NCBI GenBank assembly: GCA_947593275.1
Contig: CANQDN010000080.1
Span: 1 to 5,714 of the forward strand
Source: an uncultured Bacilli bacterium
Lineage (GTDB): Bacteria; Bacillota_I; Bacilli_A; RF39; UBA660
Direction: 5' to 3'
Length of the DNA: 5,714 nucleotides
The stretch's first letter is position 1. Every line of letters starts with the position of its first letter. Positions 1 through 5,714 of this stretch are shown here, piece by piece. The notes below the pieces were generated by a model. That model worked only from the letters and a program-made list of their open reading frames with translations, had not been told where the DNA came from and ran no database searches. The position numbers were made by a program, and so were the translations under genes.

Positions 1-1135
1 AACGCCAACCTCTAAAGCTGGTAATAACATATCCTCTATTGGTAGGCCAGCCCCAATCACCATTTAAGACTACTGGATCAACTGGAACATAAGGATTAGG
101 ATTTTTCGTACCAACTTTAGTTACTTGGTCAATTCTATCAATTAAAGTGTATAAAATCTGAGGTTCAGCTCCTTGAGGACGGACTCCATTAGTTACAGTA
201 TAAACTTCGGAATAACGAACTTTTCCATTTTGGCCACGAGTAGTAATTTCACTATAACCAACATTTTTAGTATTATCAGCTTCGGTTTTCTTTTCATAAT
301 AATCTATAGCGTCATAAACTTCGTATAATTCATAAGCAAATGTTAACTGAGGATCAATTAAAGTAACGTTTACTTTATCCCCAATTCGAAGTAATGTATC
401 TTTAGATTTATAACTAGCATTAGCAATTAAAAATTCTTCGGTACTAAGTTGATTATTTTCGGAAACTGATTCAATAGTATCACCAGATTTGATGGTATAA
501 GTCTCATTTTCGGGATCATTTCCAAAAAGTAAGAAATGACTTAATTCTTGTTCTTCGGTATATATTTTTTCATCAACACTAATATAAGCTTCTTTAATGG
601 TAATATTTTCTAAAAAGTTCATATTTCTAATAATACGACCAGTTGAAGTTATTTCTTCTTGTTCATTATTGATATATTTATCGTATTCGTCTTCGTCTAA
701 AAAGGCACGGACAAATCTTTTGGCAGCATCATAAAAAATATTTTTATCAAGAACATTGATAGTATAATTATTATCTTCACCAGTTACAGTTATTTTGTAG
801 CCTTTAATAGTAAAATTATCTATTTTTTCAATACTATTATAGATTTGTTCGGGAGTATTTAAGTTTGTAACATAACTACTTGTGGGAACTATCTTTAAAT
901 CAGTGGGGGGATAGACAGTTTTTACTTTATAAGTTTCTTTAATTGAACTTTGGTTTTTATCGATTAGGTTATATAATTCATTTTTAGATGAAAGAACACC
1001 TATTTTTTCACCATTTAAATATACTTGATAAAAAGTATTAATGGAATTAGTTAGTCTTTTAGATGTAGTACTTAAAAGAATTAAGATACCAATTATGGAT
1101 ACTAGTAATACACTAACAATATTTTTATTATTCAT
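1..1135 (-). CDS. LysM-G5-M23 cell-wall peptidase, 3' end cut by window
   Basis: Partial gene: 378 codons are visible, with no stop before the window edge. The product is predicted to be a membrane-anchored or secreted peptidoglycan endopeptidase acting at the cell surface. Residues 5-22 are a hydrophobic signal/anchor segment after MNNKN. Residues 37-205 carry elements typical of the Firmicute M23 group (VYLNGEKIG near 38-46, a charged middle region). A LysM-like peptidoglycan-binding domain spans about 213-259 (YTIKSGDT start, LRIGDKVNV end). A G5-like domain spans about 265-344, ending KVGTK. From about 360, WGWPTNRGYVITSFRGWR is the usual entry into an M23 (lysostaphin/LytM-type) domain; its zinc ligands lie outside the window, so catalytic competence cannot be judged. 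The visible part contains no cysteine. The ATG at 1135 lies inside the end of dnaB and has a good ribosome site just upstream, so it is probably translated by coupling to dnaB. Family assignment is firm; substrate bond and physiological role are inferred. Confidence 0.88.
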   Translation of the reverse strand, partial: MNNKNIVSVLLVSIIGILILLSTTSKRLTNSINTFYQVYLNGEKIGVLSSKNELYNLIDKNQSSIKETYKVKTVYPPTDLKIVPTSSYVTNLNTPEQIYNSIEKIDNFTIKGYKITVTGEDNNYTINVLDKNIFYDAAKRFVRAFLDEDEYDKYINNEQEEITSTGRIIRNMNFLENITIKEAYISVDEKIYTEEQELSHFLLFGNDPENETYTIKSGDTIESVSENNQLSTEEFLIANASYKSKDTLLRIGDKVNVTLIDPQLTFAYELYEVYDAIDYYEKKTEADNTKNVGYSEITTRGQNGKVRYSEVYTVTNGVRPQGAEPQILYTLIDRIDQVTKVGTKNPNPYVPVDPVVLNGDWGWPTNRGYVITSFRGWR

Positions 1136-2486
1136 AGTTCACCTCTTTAATATTTTCAGGATTCAAATAATTTTTAAAATTACTCATATTAAGTTCAAAT
1201 AATAAACGATATAGACCAGTAGATCCTTTACGATGTTTAGCAATTATGACATCTACAGGGACAATATTTTCATGTTTATCAGTTTTAGCTTCATAATAAT
1301 CTTTACGATTTAAAAATAAAACTAAATCAGCATCTTGTTCTAGAGAACCTGATTCTCTTAAGTCGACTAGAGCGGGTTCTTTGTTTTCTCTTTTATCAAC
1401 ACTACGAGATAATTGGGCAAGTGCAATTACAGGGACATCTAATTCTAAAGCCATAGTTTTTAAGCTGCGAGATATTTCGGATACTTCAACTTGACGAGAT
1501 TCAACGCGATTTGAGCCAGTTGTAACTAACTGCAAATAATCAATTACAACTAGACCTAGACCATTTGGAAGAGTGCTTAAACGACGACATTTGGCTTTTA
1601 TTTCTGGGCAAGTGATACTAGCATTATCTTCTATATAAATATTCGTATTAGCAAGTTTACTCATTGCTTCATTATATCTTTTCCAATCATTATGTTCCAT
1701 TTTACCAGTATTTAACTTATAAGAATCGATGCCTCCGACACTTGCGATCATTCGATTAACAAGCATTTCGGCAGACATTTCAAGGTTAAAAATGGCAATA
1801 GCTTTATCAGTTGTAAAAGCAGCATTAGTAGCAATATTAAGAGCAAAGGCTGTTTTACCCATACCAGGACGGGCTGCGAGGATTATAAGTTCTCCACCGT
1901 GAAGCCCCGCAGTTACACGATCAAGATCATAAAAACCTGTTCTAATCCCGGTTACATCACTTTTATTTTTAGATAATTCTTCTAATCTTTCTTGAGCACG
2001 TCTTAAAATTTCATGAATGGGTACAAATTCACTAGTTTCGCGGACTCTAACAGTATTTAAAATATTTCTTTCAGCATCATCAAGTAAACCAGTAATATTT
2101 TCGTCATTATAAGAATTAGTTATGATATCAGTCGCGGTATTAATTAAATTACGTCTAATAGTATTTTCTTTTAATATTTTAATATAATAATTTAAATTGG
2201 CCGCGGTTACAACAGAGTCGATAACTTCAGTTAAATAAGTAAGACCCCCTACTTCATTTAGTTCTTTTTTCTTGTCAAGTTCCGCTTTAACTGTCGTTAA
2301 ATCAATGGGATTATGTTCTTTATAAAGACTAATTATGGCATTAAAAATAAGCCGATTTTTATCACTATAAAACATATCTTCGGTTACTTCATCATTTATT
2401 GTTTCAATTGCATCTTTATTTAAAAAAGCAACGCCTAAAACACTCATTTCGGCTTCTAAATCATGGGGTAGTGCTCTATTTGCCAT
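1128..2486 (-). CDS. dnaB: replicative DNA helicase DnaB
   Basis: Hexameric replicative helicase that unwinds DNA ahead of the replication fork using ATP (called DnaC in Bacillus subtilis). At 452 residues it is full length for the family. The N-terminal helical domain (about 6-105, opening with LPHDLEAEMSVLG) binds primase and forms the collar; a linker leads to the RecA-like ATPase domain (about 175-445). Visible motifs are Walker A ARPGMGKT (205-212, Lys211), the catalytic glutamate in FNLEMS (Glu236), Walker B LVVIDYLQL (Asp316), the sensor-like ALAQLSR (Gln358), DLRESGSLEQDAD (375-387), and KHRKGSTG (417-424) holding the trans-acting Lys417 and Arg419. No key residue is missing and no intein is present. 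The ATG at 2486 has AGGTGA just upstream and follows rplI by 12 bases. The end overlaps the M23 start by 8 bases (ATGAATAA). Co-transcribed with rplI; no promoter of its own was seen. Confidence 0.98.
   Translation of the reverse strand: MANRALPHDLEAEMSVLGVAFLNKDAIETINDEVTEDMFYSDKNRLIFNAIISLYKEHNPIDLTTVKAELDKKKELNEVGGLTYLTEVIDSVVTAANLNYYIKILKENTIRRNLINTATDIITNSYNDENITGLLDDAERNILNTVRVRETSEFVPIHEILRRAQERLEELSKNKSDVTGIRTGFYDLDRVTAGLHGGELIILAARPGMGKTAFALNIATNAAFTTDKAIAIFNLEMSAEMLVNRMIASVGGIDSYKLNTGKMEHNDWKRYNEAMSKLANTNIYIEDNASITCPEIKAKCRRLSTLPNGLGLVVIDYLQLVTTGSNRVESRQVEVSEISRSLKTMALELDVPVIALAQLSRSVDKRENKEPALVDLRESGSLEQDADLVLFLNRKDYYEAKTDKHENIVPVDVIIAKHRKGSTGLYRLLFELNMSNFKNYLNPENIKEVNYE
1139..1148 (-). 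promoter_or_regulatory. ribosome binding site of the M23 gene, inside dnaB
   Basis: AAAGAGGTGA on the minus strand, within the last codons of dnaB, leaves ACT before the ATG at 1135-1133. It matches the AAAGGAGGTGA consensus with one base missing. It fixes the start of the M23 gene and supports translation from the dnaB message. Confidence 0.8.
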
Positions 2487-2490
2487 TATA

Positions 2491-2496
2491 TCACCT
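2491..2496 (-). promoter_or_regulatory. ribosome binding site of dnaB
   Basis: AGGTGA on the minus strand in the 12-base rplI-dnaB gap, with TATA between it and the ATG at 2486. It supports this start and leaves no space for a separate dnaB promoter. Confidence 0.75.
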
Positions 2497-2498
2497 AC

Positions 2499-2939
2499 TT
2501 ATTTTTCTAAATGCACTTTTATTTTAAAATTAACTTGTTTATGTAAAGTAATGGTTATTTCATGAATACCTAAAGTATCTAAATCATGATCAAAACTAAT
2601 ACATTTTTTATCAATATTATAATTTAATTCTTTTAGTTTATCAGCGATTTGTTTAGTGGATATTTTACCAAAGACTTTGTCATCATTGCCAGTTTTTACT
2701 TTAAATTTTAGAGTAGTATTCTTTAAAGAATCTTTTATTTTATTATATTCTTTAACTTGAGTGTCTTCTTTTATTTTTCTTTCTTCAAGTTCTTTATCTA
2801 AAACTTCTTTACTTTTTTTGGTATAACTAACGGCAAGTTTATTCTTTAGTAAATAATTATTGGCATAACCATCACTTACTTCTACTATCGCGTCTTTTTT
2901 ACCAACTTTTTTAACATCTTCTAATAATATAACTTTCAA
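2499..2939 (-). CDS. rplI: 50S ribosomal protein L9
   Basis: Ribosomal protein that binds 23S rRNA at the base of the L1 stalk and helps maintain reading frame. At 146 residues it has normal length. The N-terminal rRNA-binding domain (1-52) carries the family opening MKVILLEDVKKVGKKDAIVE and the DGYANNYL segment (23-30, the family's DGYxRNxL region). A long, charged connecting helix follows (about 41-75). The C-terminal domain (about 77-146) shows KVFGKIS (88-94), DTLGIHEITITLH (121-133) and the typical hydrophobic/basic end. The start codon is TTG at 2939: this gives the exact conserved N-terminus, no ATG or GTG upstream is usable in frame, and a strong ribosome site lies 6 bases upstream. 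It is the first gene of the rplI-dnaB-M23 operon and has its own promoter just behind the terminator of the preceding gene. Confidence 0.97.
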   Translation of the reverse strand: MKVILLEDVKKVGKKDAIVEVSDGYANNYLLKNKLAVSYTKKSKEVLDKELEERKIKEDTQVKEYNKIKDSLKNTTLKFKVKTGNDDKVFGKISTKQIADKLKELNYNIDKKCISFDHDLDTLGIHEITITLHKQVNFKIKVHLEK

Positions 2940-2945
2940 GGCTAA

Positions 2946-2955
2946 TCACATCCTT
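2946..2955 (-). promoter_or_regulatory. ribosome binding site fixing the TTG start of rplI
   Basis: AAGGATGTGA on the minus strand matches AAGGAGGTGA at nine of ten bases and lies 6 bases before the TTG at 2939. The ATG inside it reads ATG-TGA, a start directly followed by a stop, so it cannot be the rplI start. Confidence 0.75.
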
Positions 2956-2967
2956 ACGTATATATAA

Positions 2968-2996
2968 ATTATAGCAGAAAAAAACTACTAATTAAA
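2968..2996 (-). promoter_or_regulatory. predicted promoter of the rplI-dnaB operon (extended -10)
   Basis: A perfect -10 box TATAAT lies at 2973-2968, preceded by TGC to give the extended -10 TGCTATAAT. The best -35 at 17-base spacing is only TTTAAT (2996-2991), a weak match to TTGACA that falls in the loop and stem edge of the upstream terminator. A start near 2961 would give a leader of about 20 bases. The extended -10 probably makes up for the weak -35. Confidence 0.7.
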
Positions 2997-3003
2997 GTAG
3001 TTT
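2978..3003 (-). terminator. rho-independent terminator after the thioredoxin-like gene
   Basis: On the minus strand, AAACTACT (3003-2996) and AGTAGTTT (2989-2982) form a perfect 8-bp stem around a 6-base loop, followed by a T run through 2978. The stem begins 5 bases after the TAG stop of the thioredoxin-like gene. It is AT-rich, so perhaps of moderate strength, but position and T tract fit intrinsic termination. It separates this gene from the rplI operon. Confidence 0.8.
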
Positions 3004-3008
3004 AAGAA

Positions 3009-3590
3009 CTATTTCTGTTTAGAAAATAAAATCATTCCTAAAAAACCAATAATTAGAAGTCCAAAGATACCTAAAACGATAGTCATAGCAAATTTATTAT
3101 TTGCGTATAATACATCAAAGGATACGGCACTAAATTTATAGTCAGGATCTTCTTTTTTTAGTTCATTTACTGATTCTTTTACTTCATCTTTATATTTTTT
3201 AGTTCCATTTAAATATTCTTGTGCTTTATCTAATATTTCATCAAAATCAGCTTTATTAGGGGACATTCCAACAATAAAATCATTACCAATTACAAATAAT
3301 GGTACACTATTTTTGTTACTGTCTGAGACGCCTAATTTTTTTACTAAAGCTTGATGTAAAGCTTCATTACTAGAGTTTTTCCAAACTTCATAGGTTACTA
3401 TTTCAACACCTTCTGGGATACTATCTTCATTTTTAGATATATAATCTAAAGCAGCTTCACAATGTTCACAAGTAGCCCCTCTAAAAACATAAATAGTTAC
3501 TTTAGCATCAGTTTTTGCTTTTTTGGGTATTAGAATAATAGCAAGTACGGCTACTACGACTATAGCTCCAAATATTATTACTTTTTTCAA
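3009..3590 (-). CDS. membrane-anchored thioredoxin-fold protein (CEHC), two TM helices
   Basis: Small 193-residue protein predicted to do thiol-disulfide chemistry on the outer face of the membrane. Residues 4-22 are a membrane helix after MKK. Residues 30-128 form a thioredoxin/glutaredoxin-like domain: a first strand VTIYVF (31-36), the active-site motif Cys41-Glu-His-Cys44 at a helix start, a second strand EIVTYEVW, and SVPLFVIG with the expected cis-proline (Pro97). A charged linker (129-166) leads to a second helix (about 168-188) ending in SKQK. Basic residues at both ends suggest both termini are cytoplasmic and the redox domain external. The active site resembles DsbA (CPHC) more than classical thioredoxin (CGPC). 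The TTG start is chosen because an in-frame TGA lies 2 codons upstream and a ribosome site precedes it. It follows the ABC exporter pair by 57 bases. The fold is well supported; substrate, redox direction and any link to the ABC pair are unknown. Confidence 0.82.
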   Translation of the reverse strand: MKKVIIFGAIVVVAVLAIILIPKKAKTDAKVTIYVFRGATCEHCEAALDYISKNEDSIPEGVEIVTYEVWKNSSNEALHQALVKKLGVSDSNKNSVPLFVIGNDFIVGMSPNKADFDEILDKAQEYLNGTKKYKDEVKESVNELKKEDPDYKFSAVSFDVLYANNKFAMTIVLGIFGLLIIGFLGMILFSKQK

Positions 3591-3597
3591 TTTTCAA

Positions 3598-3605
3598 CAC
3601 ATCCT
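3598..3605 (-). promoter_or_regulatory. ribosome binding site fixing the TTG start of the thioredoxin-like gene
   Basis: AGGATGTG on the minus strand lies 7 bases before the TTG at 3590. The same octamer sits at the same distance from the TTG of rplI. It matches AGGAGGTG with one mismatch. Confidence 0.7.
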
Positions 3606-3612
3606 ATGGATA

Positions 3613-3641
3613 ATTATAGCAAATATTAAAAATTAAGTAAA
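3613..3641 (-). promoter_or_regulatory. predicted promoter of the thioredoxin-like gene (extended -10)
   Basis: TATAAT at 3618-3613, preceded by TGC (extended -10 TGCTATAAT), with TTTACT at 3641-3636 as the -35 after a 17-base spacer. TTTACT matches TTGACA at four of six positions. It starts 7 bases beyond the stop of the ABC gene. No convincing terminator separates them, so this gene may be made both from its own promoter and by read-through. Confidence 0.72.
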
Positions 3642-3647
3642 TATATT

Positions 3648-5405
3648 TTAGGCATCTTGGGTCTTATATAATTTATAATAAGCACCTTTTTTGGCCATTA
3701 ATTCTTCATGAGTTCCTTCTTCATAATTTTTATGATCTTTAATTAAGACGATTTTATCACAATTTTTCACAGTGGAAATACGATGAGCAACCATGATAGT
3801 AGTTCTATTTTTGGTGGCTATTTTGAGGGCTCGTTCGATTTTCTTTTCGGTTTTTAAGTCAATATTACTTGTTGCTTCGTCTAATATTAAAATACGGGGA
3901 TTTTGGATCATAATACGGGCGATAGATAGAAGTTGTCTTTCACCACTGGAAAGATTAGAGCCATTATTTAAAAGGATTGTATCATAGCCCTTTTCGAGAG
4001 CCATAATCATATCATCAATATCTAATAATTTACAGATTTTTCTTACTTCTTTTAAAGGAATATTTTTATCTAATACTAAATTATCATATACAGATCTTGC
4101 AAATAAATAACTATCTTGCAGCATCATACTAATACTACTTCTTAAGTTTTCTAAGGCTATATTTTGGATTTCAACACCATCAATTAAAAGTTTGCCTGCA
4201 TTAATATCATAAAACCTAGAGATGAGGCTTAAAATAGTCGATTTCCCACTTCCAGTTTCACCAACAAGGCCAATTTTAGTGCCGGCTTCAATGTTTAAAT
4301 TTAAATGGTCTAATACTTTTACTTTATTATCATAACTAAAACTAACGTTTTTAAAGCTAATATTTCCTTTTATGGCTAGTTTTTCAGGATTTAGAGGGTT
4401 AGTTATAATTAAAGGTTCATCTAATAATTCAAAGATTCTTTCCATAAAGGTACTCGCGTCCATTAAGTCACTATAACTACTGGTTAAATATCTAATAGGT
4501 TCCCAAAAACGAGCACTATAGGCATCAATAGCGATAATAACTCCTAAACTAACTACAGGATACATATATTTAAAGCCAATATAATAAATTAAAAGCATAC
4601 TTAGATAATTAAATATATCCGATACACTCCAATTTAAATTACCGACATAAATAGTTTTTTTGACTGCATTTATTCTTTTTCTTTCTAAATCATTTAAAAT
4701 ACTTTCGTTTTTAGTTTCTCTATTAAAGCTTTGAGTTATTCTAATACCATTTATACTTTCAGATAAATACGCGGTTACATTAGAATTTTTATCGTTTGCT
4801 ACATGTTGGAGTTTACGTCTTAGAGGAGATAAAAGGAGGAAAAATATGGTTATAAAAAAGGCAATTACAATGGAAATTAAAGATAGTCTTACATTAGTTG
4901 AAAACATAAATATAACTACAAATATTAAATTTATAATATCTAAAATACTATCCATTAAAACATAACAAAATATGGCACTTACATCATCAGGATAGGTGCT
5001 TGCTCGATTATAGATTTTTCCATGACTATGAGTATCAAAATAATTACTAGGTAAATACTGTAGTTTAGTAAATAAAGCGAGTTTTAAGTCATGAGATACT
5101 TTATCTAGAACTATAACTAATTTATCGCGTTTAATTTTAGTTAAAAAGGTACTTATAAAAACGATTATTAAAACCATAAAGGCTAAAAAAACAATTTCCG
5201 GATAATTTTTATTAACAAAAGAATTGTCTATTGCGTACATAAGAATTTTAGGAATTAAGAGTAAAAGAATGCTTGAGATAATACCTAGAAAGAAAGATAA
5301 ATATAATTCTTTTTTATATTTTAAGAAAAATTTAAGCATTCTTTTTAAATTATGGAAAGAAAATGTTGTTTTAGCTTCATCTTTTTGATAATTATTAACC
5401 ATCAT
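3648..5405 (-). CDS. ABC exporter half-transporter (permease fused to ATPase), second subunit
   Basis: Type IV (ABCB/MDR-like) exporter subunit of about 585 residues, normal for a half-transporter. Numbering is from the ATG at 5405. The membrane domain (about 28-325) has helices near 36-60, 70-90, 152-170, 174-194, 264-284 and 285-298, and the coupling motif NGIRITQSFNRET (219-231). The ATPase domain (about 345-585) has an aromatic A-loop (Tyr358), Walker A GETGSGKS (382-389), Q-loop Gln430, signature LSSGERQ (485-491), Walker B ILILDE with catalytic Glu510, D-loop SNID, and switch His541 in AHR. It looks catalytically complete, with the third signature residue Ser instead of Gly. The start is uncertain: GTG 5411, ATG 5405 and ATG 5402 are in frame. 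An AGGAAAGGGTGA stretch suits the ATGs better. All overlap the upstream ABC gene, suggesting translational coupling and a heterodimer. The substrate (drug, lipid, peptide or other) cannot be told from sequence. Confidence 0.95.
   Translation of the reverse strand: MMVNNYQKDEAKTTFSFHNLKRMLKFFLKYKKELYLSFFLGIISSILLLLIPKILMYAIDNSFVNKNYPEIVFLAFMVLIIVFISTFLTKIKRDKLVIVLDKVSHDLKLALFTKLQYLPSNYFDTHSHGKIYNRASTYPDDVSAIFCYVLMDSILDIINLIFVVIFMFSTNVRLSLISIVIAFFITIFFLLLSPLRRKLQHVANDKNSNVTAYLSESINGIRITQSFNRETKNESILNDLERKRINAVKKTIYVGNLNWSVSDIFNYLSMLLIYYIGFKYMYPVVSLGVIIAIDAYSARFWEPIRYLTSSYSDLMDASTFMERIFELLDEPLIITNPLNPEKLAIKGNISFKNVSFSYDNKVKVLDHLNLNIEAGTKIGLVGETGSGKSTILSLISRFYDINAGKLLIDGVEIQNIALENLRSSISMMLQDSYLFARSVYDNLVLDKNIPLKEVRKICKLLDIDDMIMALEKGYDTILLNNGSNLSSGERQLLSIARIMIQNPRILILDEATSNIDLKTEKKIERALKIATKNRTTIMVAHRISTVKNCDKIVLIKDHKNYEEGTHEELMAKKGAYYKLYKTQDA
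3699..3723. repeat. 25-base direct repeat, copy 1 (end of second ABC gene)
   Basis: These 25 bases recur exactly at 5458-5482. Both copies encode EEGTHEEL plus flanking bases near the C-terminus of the two ABC genes, in the same reading frame. It reflects paralogy of the two subunits and is not a mobile-element repeat. Confidence 0.85.
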
Positions 5406-5714
5406 ACTCACCCTTTCCTATTTTATATAACTCATAATAATAACCTTTTTTAGCGAGTAATTCTTCATGAGTTCCTTCTTCAATTACTAATCCTCCGTCT
5501 AAAACATAAATCTTTTGGGCATTTTTAACTGAGACTATTTTACTAGCAATAATTATTTTAGTGGCTTTATAATTTAGGTTGTTGATACTTTCACTTACTT
5601 TTTCTTCAGTTTCAATATCTAAAGCACTAGTAATTTCATCTAAAAGGAGAATATCGGGAGTGACGGCTAGAGCTCGAGCAAGGGATAATCTTTGTTTTTC
5701 ACCACCGAATAAAC
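5395..5714 (-). CDS. ABC exporter half-transporter, first subunit, C-terminal end only
   Basis: Only the last 105 residues of the ATPase domain are in the window; the 5' part lies beyond 5714. Visible in order are the signature region LFGGEKQR (residues 1-8 of the fragment), Walker B DILLLDE (20-26) with the catalytic glutamate kept, D-loop SALD, a strand and loop IIIASKIVSV where the switch histidine (normally AHR) should be, and the closing EEGTHEELLAKKG found near the C-terminus of exporter ATPases. Two positions are non-canonical: Phe replaces the signature Ser, and Ser replaces the H-loop His. This is the degenerate-subunit pattern of heterodimeric exporters (compare TM287/288, LmrCD, BmrCD), and the next gene overlaps it by 11 bases, so the two are predicted partners. 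The stop is TAA at 5397-5395. Presence of a membrane domain is inferred from the partner, not seen. Confidence 0.9.
   Translation of the reverse strand, partial: LFGGEKQRLSLARALAVTPDILLLDEITSALDIETEEKVSESINNLNYKATKIIIASKIVSVKNAQKIYVLDGGLVIEEGTHEELLAKKGYYYELYKIGKGEYDG
5411..5419 (-). promoter_or_regulatory. ribosome binding region of the second ABC gene, inside the first
   Basis: AGGAAAGGG on the minus strand, inside the last codons of the first ABC gene. AGGA lies 10 bases and GGG 5 bases before the ATG at 5405, but AGGA is only 4 bases before the GTG at 5411, which argues against the GTG start. Confidence 0.55.
5458..5482. repeat. 25-base direct repeat, copy 2 (end of first ABC gene)
   Basis: Exact copy of 3699-3723, 1759 bases away, about one half-transporter gene length. 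Flanking bases differ on both sides. Confidence 0.85.

Noticed and set aside
3639..3648. Palindrome AAATATATTT at the end of the second ABC gene as a terminator
   Set aside because: Purely A/T, no loop and no following T run; it overlaps the -35 of the next promoter. It is expected by chance in such AT-rich DNA.
3793..3987. 64-codon open frame on the plus strand
   Set aside because: It lies wholly inside the ATPase domain of the minus-strand ABC gene, has no convincing ribosome site or promoter, and its product shows no recognisable domain. It is a shadow of the ABC gene.
5409..5411. GTG as the start of the second ABC gene
   Set aside because: It is in frame, but the nearest AGGA is only 4 bases away. 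The ATGs at 5405 and 5402 have better spacing to the AGGAAAGGGTGA stretch. The choice changes only 2-3 residues.
1..5714. Mycoplasma/Spiroplasma genetic code (TGA as tryptophan)
   Set aside because: The Trp codons I checked in DnaB and the M23 protein are TGG, and no frame needs TGA read-through.
3009..5714. ABC pair plus thioredoxin-like protein as a CydDC-type thiol exporter system
   Set aside because: Nothing in the visible ABC sequence singles out CydC/CydD, no cytochrome bd genes are in the window, and the thioredoxin-like gene has its own promoter. Adjacency alone is too weak.

Overview
This is an AT-rich window in which every supported gene lies on the minus strand, so it is best read from 5714 down to 1. 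The low G+C, strong A/T-ending codon preference, Gram-positive style Shine-Dalgarno sites (AGGTGA, AGGATGTG), LysM/G5/M23 cell-wall protein and rplI-dnaB pair all point to a low-GC Firmicute (Bacillota: Bacilli or Clostridia). Tryptophan is encoded by TGG wherever I checked it (DnaB and the M23 protein), and no in-frame TGA is read through, so there is no sign of the Mycoplasma code. I cannot name the genus.

Layout in transcription order: (1) the last 105 codons of an ABC exporter half-transporter (5714-5395); (2) a second, complete ABC exporter half-transporter (5405-3648) overlapping the first, so the two very probably form a heterodimer; (3) a small membrane-anchored thioredoxin-fold protein with a CEHC redox motif between two membrane helices (3590-3009), with its own extended -10 promoter and followed by a rho-independent terminator; (4) a fresh promoter, then rplI (ribosomal protein L9, 2939-2499), dnaB (replicative helicase, 2486-1128) and a LysM-G5-M23 cell-wall peptidase (1135 to beyond position 1). 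The last two overlap by 8 bases.

The window thus holds an envelope/export block (ABC pair, redox protein) and a core replication/translation operon with a cell-wall hydrolase coupled to its end. The two blocks meet at 2978-3003, where the terminator of the first sits directly against the promoter of the second. rplI-dnaB is a widely conserved Firmicute pair; gdpP/yybT, its usual upstream partner, is missing from this spot.

No mobile element, CRISPR array, RNA gene or clear novel system was found. The points most worth a second look are the non-canonical ATPase motifs of the upstream ABC subunit, the two-helix thioredoxin protein, the matched promoter-leader modules in front of the two TTG-started genes, and the dnaB-M23 overlap. 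No gene-free stretch exceeds 70 bases.
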